DNA of 23,107 nt from CAZWUL01 sp964636625 (GCA_964636625.1 CAZWUL010000015.1:1-23107); one strand, 5' to 3'. Numbered from the stretch's first letter, positions 8,861-15,538 are shown. Made by a program: numbers and translations. The notes: a model not told the origin generated them from the sequence alone.

Positions 8861-9568
8861 TTATTCTTTCTTCTCTTTCTTTTCTTCTTTTTCTTTCTTT
8901 TCTTCTTCCGGAGCTTCTTTTTCCTTAGATTCTACTTTTTCTTTATCTTCTGCTTCCTCTTCTTCCAGGATTTCCTCTTCAGGAGCTTCTTCTTCCTTAG
9001 TAGGTGCAACTACCGAGGCAATAGTACGGTCAATATCTGTTAAAAGCTTTACCTCTTTGGGCAATTCTACATCCTGAAGTGTTATAACATCATTGAAGCC
9101 TAATTGGCTGATATCAATAGTGATAGCCTCAGGAGCATCAGCGGGAAGACACTCTACTTCGATTTCTCTTAAAGAGATATCCAGAATTCCCCCTTCTTTT
9201 ATCCCCTTTGGTTCACCTTCCAGGACAAGAGGCACCTGCAAAGTCACCTTTTCCTTCATAGTAACACCATAAAAATCAAAATGGTTAACCCTCTTATGCA
9301 ATGAATCATACTGGAAATCCTTGAGTACTGCTATACGGGTAGCATCTTTGGCACCATCTTTCTTTATTTGTAAATCAATAATACCATGGGAATGTTTTTT
9401 ATCAGACAAGAAATGATATAATTCCTTTTCGGGTACTTTCAATAATATATTATTTTTGTCCCTGGGAGAATAAAGTATACCTGGAACATATCCGGAATTT
9501 CTCAGTTTTTTACTCTCTTCCTTACCTTTTTTATTTCTGGCTTCCACTAACAGTTTTTTTCGCTTCAT
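8861..9568 (-). CDS. rplY: 50S ribosomal protein L25, CTC form with Glu/Lys-rich tail
   Basis: L25 binds 5S rRNA; the long form with a C-terminal domain corresponds to the general stress protein Ctc of Bacillus. Residues 1-90 form the L25 5S-binding domain (MKRKKLLVEARNKKGKEESK, RNSGYVPGILYSP, HFDFYGV). Residues about 95-185 form the TL5/CTC beta domain (VPLVLEGEPKGIKEGGILD, ECLPADAPEAITIDIS, LLTDIDRTIASVV). From about residue 190 the protein is almost only Glu, Lys, Asp and Ala for about 45 residues, ending in EEKKEKEEKKEKKE. Charged tails are common in this family but this one is long. The ribosome-binding site is GGAGG at 9579-9583. Confidence 0.95.
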   Translation of the reverse strand: MKRKKLLVEARNKKGKEESKKLRNSGYVPGILYSPRDKNNILLKVPEKELYHFLSDKKHSHGIIDLQIKKDGAKDATRIAVLKDFQYDSLHKRVNHFDFYGVTMKEKVTLQVPLVLEGEPKGIKEGGILDISLREIEVECLPADAPEAITIDISQLGFNDVITLQDVELPKEVKLLTDIDRTIASVVAPTKEEEAPEEEILEEEEAEDKEKVESKEKEAPEEEKKEKEEKKEKKE

Positions 9569-9630
9569 ATTCGGTTTTCCTCCGCCTCTTAATAATTTTT
9601 TTATTTTTCTTTTTGCATCTTCAAAATTAA

Positions 9631-9659
9631 ATTGTATAAAATATTTTTAATAAAAACAA
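9631..9659 (-). promoter_or_regulatory. Sigma-70-type promoter of rplY
   Basis: On the minus strand TTGTTT (9654-9659) and TACAAT (9631-9636) are separated by exactly 17 nt in the gap after prs. The start site would be near 9624, giving a leader of about 55 nt before rplY. It would drive rplY, pth and pfkA up to the terminator at 7111-7143. Confidence 0.6.
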
Positions 9660-9693
9660 ATATTTATTTTTCAATAAAATATAAGTTAAATTT

Positions 9694-10656
9694 CTACCTG
9701 AATAATGCACTTATAGACATGTTTCCATGAATTCTCTTAATCGCTTCTGCAAATAACTTTGCTACAGATAGACTTTTAATACAGGGCAGCTGTTTTTCTT
9801 CAGGTATTGGGATAGAATTAGTCACTACTACTTCCTGAAACAAGCCCTCTTTCCAGGATTTTTCTAATCTTCCTCTGGCTGGCCCGGCAAATACAGGATG
9901 TGTAGCACAAACATATACTTCTTTTGCCCCAGCATTTAATACTGCCTGGCTACCTTTAATAATTGAACCAGCTGTATCTATCATATCATCAACAATAATT
10001 GCTGTCTTATTTTTAACACTTCCTACTATATGCATAATTTCTACATTACTATCAGATTGCCGATATTTATCTATAATAGCAATGGGTTTTGCCAGGCGAC
10101 CGGCAAAATTTCTTGCCCGTGCAGTTCCACCTACATCAGGTGAAACAACAATAACTTTTGATAAATCTTTTTCTTTAAAGTAATCAGATAATAATGGCGC
10201 AGCCTCCAAATGATCAACCGGGATATCAAAGAAACCCTGTATCTGCCCTGCATGTAAATCCATTGTTAAAATACGGTCAGCTCCTGCCTGCACCAGCAAA
10301 TTTGCTACCAATTTAGCAGTAATAGGTTCTCTGGGTCTGGTTTTTCTATCCTGCCGGGCATAACTGTAATACGGCATTACAGCGGTAATGCGCTCAGCTG
10401 AAGCCCTATGAAGAGCATCAATCATAATCAATAACTCCATAAGGTGCTCATGAACAGGATGAGAGGTTGGTTGTATTACAAATACATCACGCCCTCTTAC
10501 GTTTTCATCAATTTTAACATGAAATTCTCCATCAGGAAACCTGGATATTTCTGCCTTACCCAGTTCAATTCCCAATTGTGCTACAATTTCTTCTGCTAAT
10601 AAAGGATTTGAATTTCCCGAAAATACCTGTAATTCTCTACGAGAATAAGCAATCAA
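9694..10656 (-). CDS. prs: Ribose-phosphate pyrophosphokinase (PRPP synthase)
   Basis: Prs converts ribose 5-phosphate and ATP to PRPP for purine, pyrimidine, His, Trp and NAD synthesis. The 320 residues match the class I family length. FPDGEFHVKI (40-49), PYYSYARQDRKTRPREPITA (95-114), the PRPP synthase signature DLHAGQIQGFFDIPVDHL (133-150), DVGGTARAR, and the PRPP-binding loop VDDMIDTAGS (222-231) are present. The flexible-loop region reads DKYRQ at 196-200, where DKRR is more usual. A good AAGGAGG lies 10 nt before the ATG. It is 46 bp behind glmU with no terminator between them, so the two likely form an operon, as in Bacillus gcaD-prs. Confidence 0.98.
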   Translation of the reverse strand: MIAYSRRELQVFSGNSNPLLAEEIVAQLGIELGKAEISRFPDGEFHVKIDENVRGRDVFVIQPTSHPVHEHLMELLIMIDALHRASAERITAVMPYYSYARQDRKTRPREPITAKLVANLLVQAGADRILTMDLHAGQIQGFFDIPVDHLEAAPLLSDYFKEKDLSKVIVVSPDVGGTARARNFAGRLAKPIAIIDKYRQSDSNVEIMHIVGSVKNKTAIIVDDMIDTAGSIIKGSQAVLNAGAKEVYVCATHPVFAGPARGRLEKSWKEGLFQEVVVTNSIPIPEEKQLPCIKSLSVAKLFAEAIKRIHGNMSISALFR

Positions 10657-10702
10657 GTCTTTGCCTCCTTATTCTTATCATTATTATAACATAATCTTAT
10701 TT

Positions 10703-12094
10703 TTATTTATTTTTCTCTATTTCTTTTTTCTTTTTCGCCCAATTTTCAATATTTTTTTGTCGAGCCCTGGCAATTCCTAAACTTGCATCAGGGATATTAT
10801 GAGTAATGGTGGAACCTGCTGCTGTATAGGAATTTTTACCGACAGTTACCGGTGCTACTAAGGAATTATTGCTTCCGATAAAAGCGCCATCTTTTATAAT
10901 TGTTTGATTCTTGTTTTTGCCATCATAATTACAGGTTATGGTGCCTGCTCCAATATTTACATTTTTACCTAATTTTGTATCACCCAGGTAAGCCAGATGA
11001 CCCACTTTACTTCCTTTGTCAATGAAAGTCTTTTTAACTTCAACATAATTCCCAATCCTAACTTCATTTCCAATGACACTATTAGGTCTTAAGTGGGAAT
11101 AAGGTCCAATATGTACATAATTCCCTATTTTACTTTTTTCGACAATAGAAGAATATATTCTTGTTCCTTTACCAATAGATGAATTAATTATCTGGGAATA
11201 AGGGCCAATATTGCAGAATTTTCCAACTTCAGAGTTGCTTGTAATAAAGGTAAATGGAAAAATAACTGTATCCTGACCAATTTTTACATGGCTATCGATA
11301 TAGGTATTCTTACTATCAATTATTGTAACCCCTTTTTTCATATGCTCTTCCGCATTTCTCTGATAGAGAAGATTTGATACCCGGGATAGGTCCATTCTGG
11401 TATTAATCCCGATAATTTCATTCTCATCTTGCACATTAACAGTCTTTACAGTACATCCCTTATCTAATAATATTCTTACTGTATCAGTCAGGTAATATTC
11501 ACCTTGGTTATTGTCTTTATCAATTATTTTTAAAGCTTTAAATAATTCTCTAGAATTAAAGCAATAAATACCTCCATTAATCTCTTTGATTTTTTCCTGA
11601 GCTTCAGTTAAATCCCGCTGCTCGATAATCTTGCTTATGTTACCATCTGTATCCCTAATAATGCGACCATAGCCTCGTGGATTCTCCAAATTTGCAGTTA
11701 ATAAAGTACAACTGGCTTTGTACTTTTTATGGCAATCAATTAATCCTTGAATAGTTGAGGCTCTCAATAGGGGAACATCAGTATATAGAACTAGTACAAT
11801 GCCCGTGAAGTCCAGCAAATGTTTCTCTGCCTGTTGCACAGCATGAGCTGTTCCTAATTGTTTTTCCTGGTGAGCAAATATTAATTCATTATCATTACTA
11901 TTAAAAACTTTCTTGACCCTGTCAGCTTGTTGGCCAATTACTACTATTTTCTTTTTTATTCCTAAAGAATCAACCAGTTCCAGCATATAGGAAAGCATTG
12001 GTCTTCCAGCGACAGGATGTAAAGCTTTGGGAAGAGTAGATTTCATTCTTGTGCCCTGGCCTGCTGCCAGTATAATAGATGTAATAAATTCCAT
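10703..12094 (-). CDS. glmU: Bifunctional UDP-GlcNAc pyrophosphorylase / glucosamine-1-phosphate acetyltransferase
   Basis: GlmU acetylates glucosamine 1-phosphate and uridylylates it to UDP-GlcNAc, the precursor of peptidoglycan and of LPS. I choose the ATG at 12094 (463 residues) because AGGAA stands 6 nt before it. An upstream in-frame ATG at 12109 would add five residues but has no ribosome-binding site. The N-terminal nucleotidyltransferase has LAAGQGTRMKS near 9-19. HAVQQAEKHL, EINGGIYCF and NNQGEYYLTD follow. The C-terminal half is a left-handed beta-helix with many hexapeptide repeats (IGPYSHLRPNSVIGNEVRIG) and the acetyltransferase motif ITCNYDGKNK. It lies between tRNA-Gln and prs. 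Confidence 0.97.
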   Translation of the reverse strand: MEFITSIILAAGQGTRMKSTLPKALHPVAGRPMLSYMLELVDSLGIKKKIVVIGQQADRVKKVFNSNDNELIFAHQEKQLGTAHAVQQAEKHLLDFTGIVLVLYTDVPLLRASTIQGLIDCHKKYKASCTLLTANLENPRGYGRIIRDTDGNISKIIEQRDLTEAQEKIKEINGGIYCFNSRELFKALKIIDKDNNQGEYYLTDTVRILLDKGCTVKTVNVQDENEIIGINTRMDLSRVSNLLYQRNAEEHMKKGVTIIDSKNTYIDSHVKIGQDTVIFPFTFITSNSEVGKFCNIGPYSQIINSSIGKGTRIYSSIVEKSKIGNYVHIGPYSHLRPNSVIGNEVRIGNYVEVKKTFIDKGSKVGHLAYLGDTKLGKNVNIGAGTITCNYDGKNKNQTIIKDGAFIGSNNSLVAPVTVGKNSYTAAGSTITHNIPDASLGIARARQKNIENWAKKKKEIEKNK

Positions 12095-12187
12095 AGTATT
12101 TTCCTGCATAAAGTAAAAACATTTTTTAGATAAGTTAGAAAGTAAAATAATTTGAGGTATATTTCATAATACTTTTAAGAAAAAAAC

Positions 12188-12262
12188 TGGCTGGGGTGGG
12201 AGGATTCGAACCTCCGAATGAGGGATCCAAATTCCCTTGCCTTGCCGCTTGGCCACACCCCA
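12188..12262 (-). tRNA. tRNA-Gln (anticodon UUG), CCA encoded
   Basis: The acceptor arms TGGGGTG and CACCCCA pair fully. The anticodon stem AGGGA/TCCCT encloses ATTTGGA with anticodon TTG, and the T arm GGAGG-TTCGAAT-CCTCC is perfect. Discriminator G and an encoded CCA follow, then a run of seven T residues that may end transcription. It sits between spoVG and glmU, which are usually direct neighbours. Confidence 0.97.
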
Positions 12263-12311
12263 TCCACTTATAAGAGTATCTTGTGAAATATGCAGCTATA
12301 TTAAATCATTA

Positions 12312-12360
12312 GAGTCAGGAGAAGTCTATCAGACTTTATTAATTTTTAATCTCCTGACTC
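12312..12360. other. Nested hairpin between spoVG and tRNA-Gln
   Basis: GAGTCAGGAG (12312-12321) pairs with CTCCTGACTC (12351-12360). A second hairpin AAGTCT-ATC-AGACTT (12322-12336) lies directly inside one arm, leaving a 14-nt bulge. On the plus strand the outer arm is followed by ATTTTTTATT, which would make an intrinsic terminator, but no plus-strand gene precedes it. On the minus strand there is no T-tract. It may end or stabilise the spoVG transcript 3' end or process the tRNA precursor; its role is unknown. Confidence 0.55.
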
Positions 12361-12425
12361 ATTTTTTATTCAAATCAACAATAATATTATAAACAAAACA
12401 TTTCAAATTTCAAATAATATTTTTA

Positions 12426-12785
12426 TTATTCTTTATTTTCTTCATCATCCAGGTCTACAGAAACATCTTCAGTTTCAGGTTCTGCCTGCGCATGTGAAGA
12501 AGATCCACCTGCAGATTGCTCTTCTCCTTCTGTTGCCTGAAATTCTTTCAGAACTGCATTTTGAATCATTTCTCTAACTTCGGTATTGATTGGATGAGCT
12601 ATGTCTTTATGATTTCCATTAGGGAGAAGTTTGCTGGGCATTGCAACAAACATACCCTTTCTTCCATCAATTATTCTCAAATCATGAACAACAAAAGAAT
12701 CATCAAAAGTAATAGATACATAAGCTCTCAACTTTCCGTCTGTTTGTATTCTTCTAATTCTTACATCTGTAACTTGCACTTGCAT
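12426..12785 (-). CDS. spoVG: SpoVG-family septation/regulatory protein
   Basis: SpoVG proteins are small nucleic-acid-binding regulators found in sporulating and many non-sporulating bacteria. Residues 1-85 match the family throughout: MQVQVTDVRIRRI, GKLRAYVSITFDDSFVVHDL, GRKGMFVAMPSKL and DIAHPINTEVREMIQNAV. The last 30 or so residues are a variable acidic tail (AEPETEDVSVDLDDEENKE). The total of 119 residues is slightly longer than the Bacillus protein. AAAAAGGCGGTG precedes the ATG as ribosome-binding site. Position upstream of glmU-prs is the conserved order. The 670-bp space upstream is unusually long and carries a promoter, a small ORF and a terminator. Confidence 0.95.
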   Translation of the reverse strand: MQVQVTDVRIRRIQTDGKLRAYVSITFDDSFVVHDLRIIDGRKGMFVAMPSKLLPNGNHKDIAHPINTEVREMIQNAVLKEFQATEGEEQSAGGSSSHAQAEPETEDVSVDLDDEENKE

Positions 12786-12965
12786 ACACCGCCTTTTTGT
12801 TTTTTAGTTTTTGCGTTTCGCTTTTCATCTATAAACATTTTTTTAGTAACACATTAAACACTTTTCTTCCTGATCTTCTTGCAAATATCTTTTTTTTAAA
12901 AAAGACACAATTCCAGTGCTACATGCTTTTTTGTACCTCCTGTTATCTCACAAATTAGTATTTAA

Positions 12966-13000
12966 TAAAAATAAACACAGCAAAATATACCTGCTGTGTT
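12966..13000 (-). terminator. Intrinsic terminator or attenuator in the spoVG leader
   Basis: On the minus strand AACACAGCA (12992-13000) pairs with TGCTGTGTT (12974-12982) around a 9-nt loop GGTATATTT, followed by TATTTTTATT. It lies about 180 nt upstream of the spoVG start and about 460 nt after ksgA. It may end the short leader transcript from the promoter at 13085-13113, or act as a conditional attenuator for spoVG. Confidence 0.8.
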
Positions 13001-13011
13001 GAGGAGTACCT

Positions 13012-13065
13012 TTATTTAATAATTTGATTACTTTTCTGAGCTTTCAATATTTTTTGTGCCTTCAT
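13012..13065 (-). CDS. Possible 17-residue leader peptide upstream of spoVG
   Basis: The ORF reads MKAQKILKAQKSNQIIK, is Lys/Gln-rich, and lies between a consensus promoter and an intrinsic terminator whose stem begins 12 nt after the stop codon. No Shine-Dalgarno is visible before its ATG, so translation is uncertain. If translated, ribosome position could influence the terminator; otherwise the region is simply a non-coding leader or a small RNA of roughly 115 nt. Confidence 0.25.
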   Translation of the reverse strand: MKAQKILKAQKSNQIIK

Positions 13066-13084
13066 AAATCTATCTATCTACTTA

Positions 13085-13113
13085 TTTGTATATTATTTTA
13101 TAGGCTTTGTCAA
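13085..13113 (-). promoter_or_regulatory. Consensus promoter of the spoVG leader unit
   Basis: On the minus strand TTGACA (13108-13113) and TACAAA (13085-13090) are spaced by 17 nt, with a start site predicted near 13078. The nearest downstream elements are the 17-codon ORF and the terminator at 12966-13000, then spoVG. Confidence 0.65.
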
Positions 13114-13154
13114 ATTTTATCATGCAAAATGTTTATTTGTCAAAAGTTTTAAAA

Positions 13155-13187
13155 CCGTATACCGTATATTGTATTACGTATAACGTT
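13155..13187 (+). repeat. Degenerate 7-bp-period CGTATA repeat, left copy
   Basis: The sequence reads as heptamers CCGTATA CCGTATA, then TTGTATT ACGTATA, then ACGTT. A related array in inverted orientation lies at 13425-13454, about 240 bp away; the two match at 20 of 26 positions over 13161-13186 against the reverse complement of 13425-13450. Neither is in a gene. Confidence 0.7.
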
Positions 13188-13424
13188 CTTAATATATAAT
13201 TGAAAGAAATATTTTACACTAATAAGTTATTATATTTTATATACACTTATATATTCTAACCGGACTGGGTTTATCCAATAATATAATTCTTAAAATATCT
13301 ATATGATTTCTGGAATTTAAATTTAATTTACACTTATCTTATTAAATGTAATAGTAAATATCAATTTTCCCAAAATCCTAACCAGGTACTAAAGAACCAA
13401 CATCCCAATTATCCTGCAGTATTT
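13188..13424. other. Non-coding AT-rich stretch between the two heptamer arrays
   Basis: I find no ORF of note, no promoter of good quality and no RNA gene in these 237 bp. Together with the flanking inverted arrays it forms a unit of roughly 300 bp that could be a small non-autonomous element, or simply sequence between two separately amplified repeats. Confidence 0.4.
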
Positions 13425-13454
13425 ACGTTATACGGTATACAGAATACGTCATAC
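13425..13454 (-). repeat. Degenerate 7-bp-period CGTATA repeat, right (inverted) copy
   Basis: Read on the minus strand it gives GTATG ACGTATT, then CTGTATA CCGTATA, then ACGT, the same heptamer theme as 13155-13187 but inverted. It ends a few bases before the ksgA stop codon. Confidence 0.7.
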
Positions 13455-13458
13455 TATT

Positions 13459-14355
13459 TTATAATTTGATAATCTTTTTGATTTCTCTGGATAGCAGTGC
13501 AAATTCCTGTAAACCATATTTTTCTCCCCTTTTATTTTTATCCAGTCCACTCTTTTTTAATGATTCTTCCAGCCTTCCCTTCTCAATTTTCTCCCCAAAA
13601 TAGAACTTCAAAGAATTATAGATATTCTTCCTTCTATGTTGAAAAACAGCACGAACCACCTCGAAAAAAAGTTTTTCATCTTCCACCTGAATAGAAGGAT
13701 TATTTAAAAAATTGATTCTAATAATCATGGAATTTACTTCAGGTTTCGGGTAAAATACATCCGGTTTAACCTGATGGATTTTTTTAATTTGAGAATAATA
13801 TTGTGACACTACTGATAATAATCCATAATTTTTATCACCCGGTTTCGCCATCATACGCTCGGCTACTTCCTTCTGAATCATTATTACTGCCACTTGCAGA
13901 AATCGATGCAAATCCATTAATTTCCTTAATAAAGGTAATGATATAAAATAGGGTAAGTTTCCTGCTATTTTTTCAATCTGATACCCTTCTTTTCTTTTAT
14001 CTTGCAGGAATGACTTTAAGTCAAACTCTAAAATATCTTCATAAATAATAGTCAATCTATCTTTCTTGTTCTGAAATAAATCATCCAATATTGGTTGTAG
14101 TCGTAAATCTTTTTCTATTGAAAAAACATGTTGAGCCGAGCACAGCAACTCTCCTGTCAATGCCCCTAATCCTGTTCCTATTTCAAAAACAGATTCATTA
14201 TTATCCAATGATAGTGCCTTGACAATAATTTTGGTTATATTCTGATCTATTAAGAAATTTTGACCTAACTTCTTTTTGGGGAAAAATTGATATTGTGATA
14301 CATATGAAAGTAATTTTTTTGAGGAATTAAGATTACTAAAGTAAAAGGGATTCAT
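13459..14355 (-). CDS. rsmA: 16S rRNA dimethyladenosine transferase (KsgA/RsmA)
   Basis: It uses S-adenosylmethionine to dimethylate two adjacent adenosines near the 3' end of 16S rRNA. The 298 residues contain KKKLGQNFLIDQN (27-39), the SAM motif EIGTGLGALTGEL (58-70), the acidic SIEKD after it, and the catalytic NLPY (133-136, AGNLPYFIS). YPKPEVNSMIIRI near 200-215 is also characteristic. The first 25 residues before KKLGQNFL are common in the family. A GGGAAAG lies a few bases before the ATG. It starts only 20 bp after the 3' end of tRNA-Thr. In Bacillus, ksgA stands a few genes upstream of spoVG; here the intervening genes are absent. Confidence 0.97.
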   Translation of the reverse strand: MNPFYFSNLNSSKKLLSYVSQYQFFPKKKLGQNFLIDQNITKIIVKALSLDNNESVFEIGTGLGALTGELLCSAQHVFSIEKDLRLQPILDDLFQNKKDRLTIIYEDILEFDLKSFLQDKRKEGYQIEKIAGNLPYFISLPLLRKLMDLHRFLQVAVIMIQKEVAERMMAKPGDKNYGLLSVVSQYYSQIKKIHQVKPDVFYPKPEVNSMIIRINFLNNPSIQVEDEKLFFEVVRAVFQHRRKNIYNSLKFYFGEKIEKGRLEESLKKSGLDKNKRGEKYGLQEFALLSREIKKIIKL

Positions 14356-14375
14356 AAGTCTTTCCCATAAAGCAA

Positions 14376-14451
14376 TGGAGCCGGTGATCTGAGTTGAACA
14401 GACAACCTACGGATTACGATTCCGTTGCTCTGCCAATTGAGCTACACCGGC
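14376..14451 (-). tRNA. tRNA-Thr (anticodon CGU), CCA encoded
   Basis: Acceptor GCCGGTG pairs with CACCGGC; the anticodon stem ACGGA/TCCGT encloses ATCGTAA with anticodon CGT. The T arm is GTCTG-TTCAACT-CAGAT, discriminator T, and CCA is encoded. The first 42 nt of the gene (14410-14451) are repeated exactly at 22311-22352. A recombinase remnant ends only 9 bp from the 5' end of the tRNA, so any promoter must lie in or beyond that remnant; I see no clear one. Confidence 0.96.
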
Positions 14452-14460
14452 CCGTTACTC

Positions 14461-14699
14461 TTAAGTCCTTATTTTATTTGGCTTTCCAGCCATTTCATAT
14501 TTTGCATTATTGTCTTTAATATCCCCTTGGTGTCCATATGGTGTCCATGACATGTCAAGCTTATTCACTGCATCCTGTAAATGTGACCTGGATAAATGAG
14601 AATAACGCATAGTCATTTTATATCTTTATGGCCCATCAAGCGCTGAACCGTTCGAATATCACAACCATTCATGACCAGATGTGAAGCAAAGGTGTCTCG
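14461..14699 (-). pseudogene. Tyrosine recombinase/integrase, C-terminal remnant
   Basis: Conceptual translation on the minus strand gives RDTFASHLVMNGCDIRTVQR, then LMGHKDIK. After a one-base shift near 14618-14622 it continues as TMRYSHLSRSHLQDAV and runs to TAA at 14461-14463. The Arg of box II, the GH motif and the nucleophile Tyr of MRYSHLS are recognisable as the phage-integrase catalytic core. A stop (TAA at 14700-14702) precedes the Arg and the rest of the protein is missing, so the gene is dead. It ends 9 bp from tRNA-Thr, the usual place for an integrase next to its attachment site. Confidence 0.85.
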
Positions 14700-14893
14700 T
14701 TAGGCTTCAACTGGAACCAGCTTACCAAAGAATTGCAAGAATGGCAACAGTTACAGGCTGATTTTTTAGATTTAAATGATTAAAAATTGCTTTGGATAAA
14801 GAACAATCATTGATCCTTCTCTGCTTACAAGACCTTATCCAAACTATTGAAAGCTTAATTAAACTATACTCTATATCGGGTAAGAATCTTTAA
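14697..14893 (+). pseudogene. Two overlapping decayed short ORFs of unknown function
   Basis: A plus-strand frame reads GFNWNQLTKELQEWQQLQAD and then FLDLND, ending at TAA 14781-14783. An ATG at 14776 overlaps that stop. Removing one base from the following A-run gives MIKIALDKEQSLILLCLQDL, then IQTIESLIKLYSISGKNL, ending at 14893. The overlap resembles two coupled small genes, the first truncated at the same point (about 14700) where the integrase remnant breaks off. I do not recognise either product. A sequencing error in the A-run could also explain the shift. Confidence 0.35.
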
Positions 14894-14979
14894 TTAACTC
14901 AATCGTGACTAAGATATTTTTCAGTTTGCTTCATAAGTTCAAGGCAAAGAATAGGGTTGAATGAGAAAAAGAAAAAAAC

Positions 14980-15008
14980 TTGACAGACAAACAAGATGAT
15001 AATAATAT
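14980..15008 (+). promoter_or_regulatory. Near-perfect sigma-70-type promoter on the plus strand
   Basis: TTGACA (14980-14985), a 17-nt spacer and TAATAT (15003-15008) form the best promoter match in the window. Transcription would start near 15015 and meet a strong hairpin terminator within about 55 nt. No plus-strand gene follows. Confidence 0.65.
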
Positions 15009-15025
15009 ATAGATAGAATTCACAG

Positions 15026-15069
15026 GAAAAAGCACCTCTTAAGGTTTCGTCCTTCTGCGGTGCTTTTTC
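15026..15069. terminator. Bidirectional intrinsic terminator
   Basis: GAAAAAGCACC (15026-15036) and GGTGCTTTTTC (15059-15069) form an 11-bp stem with A/T-rich bases at its foot, so it can act in both directions; a small AAGG/CCTT pairing occurs inside the loop. On the minus strand it follows the NYN fragment stop by 5 bp. On the plus strand it closes the short unit started at 14980-15008. Confidence 0.8.
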
Positions 15070-15074
15070 ATTTC

Positions 15075-15362
15075 TTATCCTTTGTATTCTAACTTTTTTT
15101 GTAGATTACCCATAAAAACGATCTTCTCTTTGGCAGATTTTTTTAGCAAGCTTGAGCAAGTTTTGTTATATGGGCTCATCACACACCTTAATTTATTTTT
15201 TTGATAAAGATACTTAACTACCGAATAATAATCACCATCACTGGAAACAATAACCGCTTTGTCATATTCAGAGAAATCAATCATTGCTTGAAGAACAAGG
15301 TCTGCATCAATGTTCCCTTTTATCTTTCCGTCATTATCAGGGATAGTCGGCTTAAAAACCAA
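15075..15362 (-). pseudogene. NYN-domain (PIN-like) nuclease, N-terminally truncated
   Basis: Residues such as KIKGNIDADLVLQAMIDF, YDKAVIVSSDGDYYSVVKYL and SSLLKKSAKEKIVFMGNLQK match the second half of NYN-domain proteins, a family of PIN-like putative RNases. The Asp-rich patch (NIDAD, SSDGD) is present. The N-terminal half with the first catalytic Asp is absent: the frame opens at a TTG at 15362 directly after an in-frame TGA, and nothing like an NYN start is found in the 170 bp upstream. At 95 residues it is roughly half the usual size. I consider it a remnant; a short functional protein is less likely. Confidence 0.7.
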
Positions 15363-15538
15363 ACAAGACTCATCCGAATCATTGAGAAACTAATAGGAGT
15401 GAAATCTATTTTAGATAGGGACCTTTAAATAACTCAAATACACCTGGATTATTTTAGTTTATTTCATTTTACTATTATTGTAGGTAAGGAAAATAGTAAG
15501 ATAAATTTGTGTCTAAAGTTTAATTTATTCCTGTATTT
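15363..15538. other. Non-coding stretch between the NYN remnant and the AbiEii tail
   Basis: No gene is supported. A short plus-strand frame ends at about 15428 with RLIRIIEKLIGVKSILDRDL, which I do not recognise and which may be a fragment or chance. The missing N-terminal half of the NYN gene is not found here. Confidence 0.35.

Noticed and set aside
8855..9043. Plus-strand ORF rich in Phe/Leu opposite rplY
   Set aside because: It is the antisense image of the Glu/Lys tail of L25; no ribosome-binding site or family match.
12516..12857. Plus-strand ORF opposite spoVG
   Set aside because: Shadow of the spoVG gene without ribosome-binding site or family features.
12786..13000. T-box or other known riboswitch upstream of spoVG
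   Set aside because: No T-box sequence or known aptamer pattern is visible; only a simple terminator hairpin and an unmatched leader.
13155..13454. CRISPR array from the CGTATA repeats
   Set aside because: Repeats are 7 bp, degenerate, adjacent without spacers and inverted in the second block; no cas genes are present.
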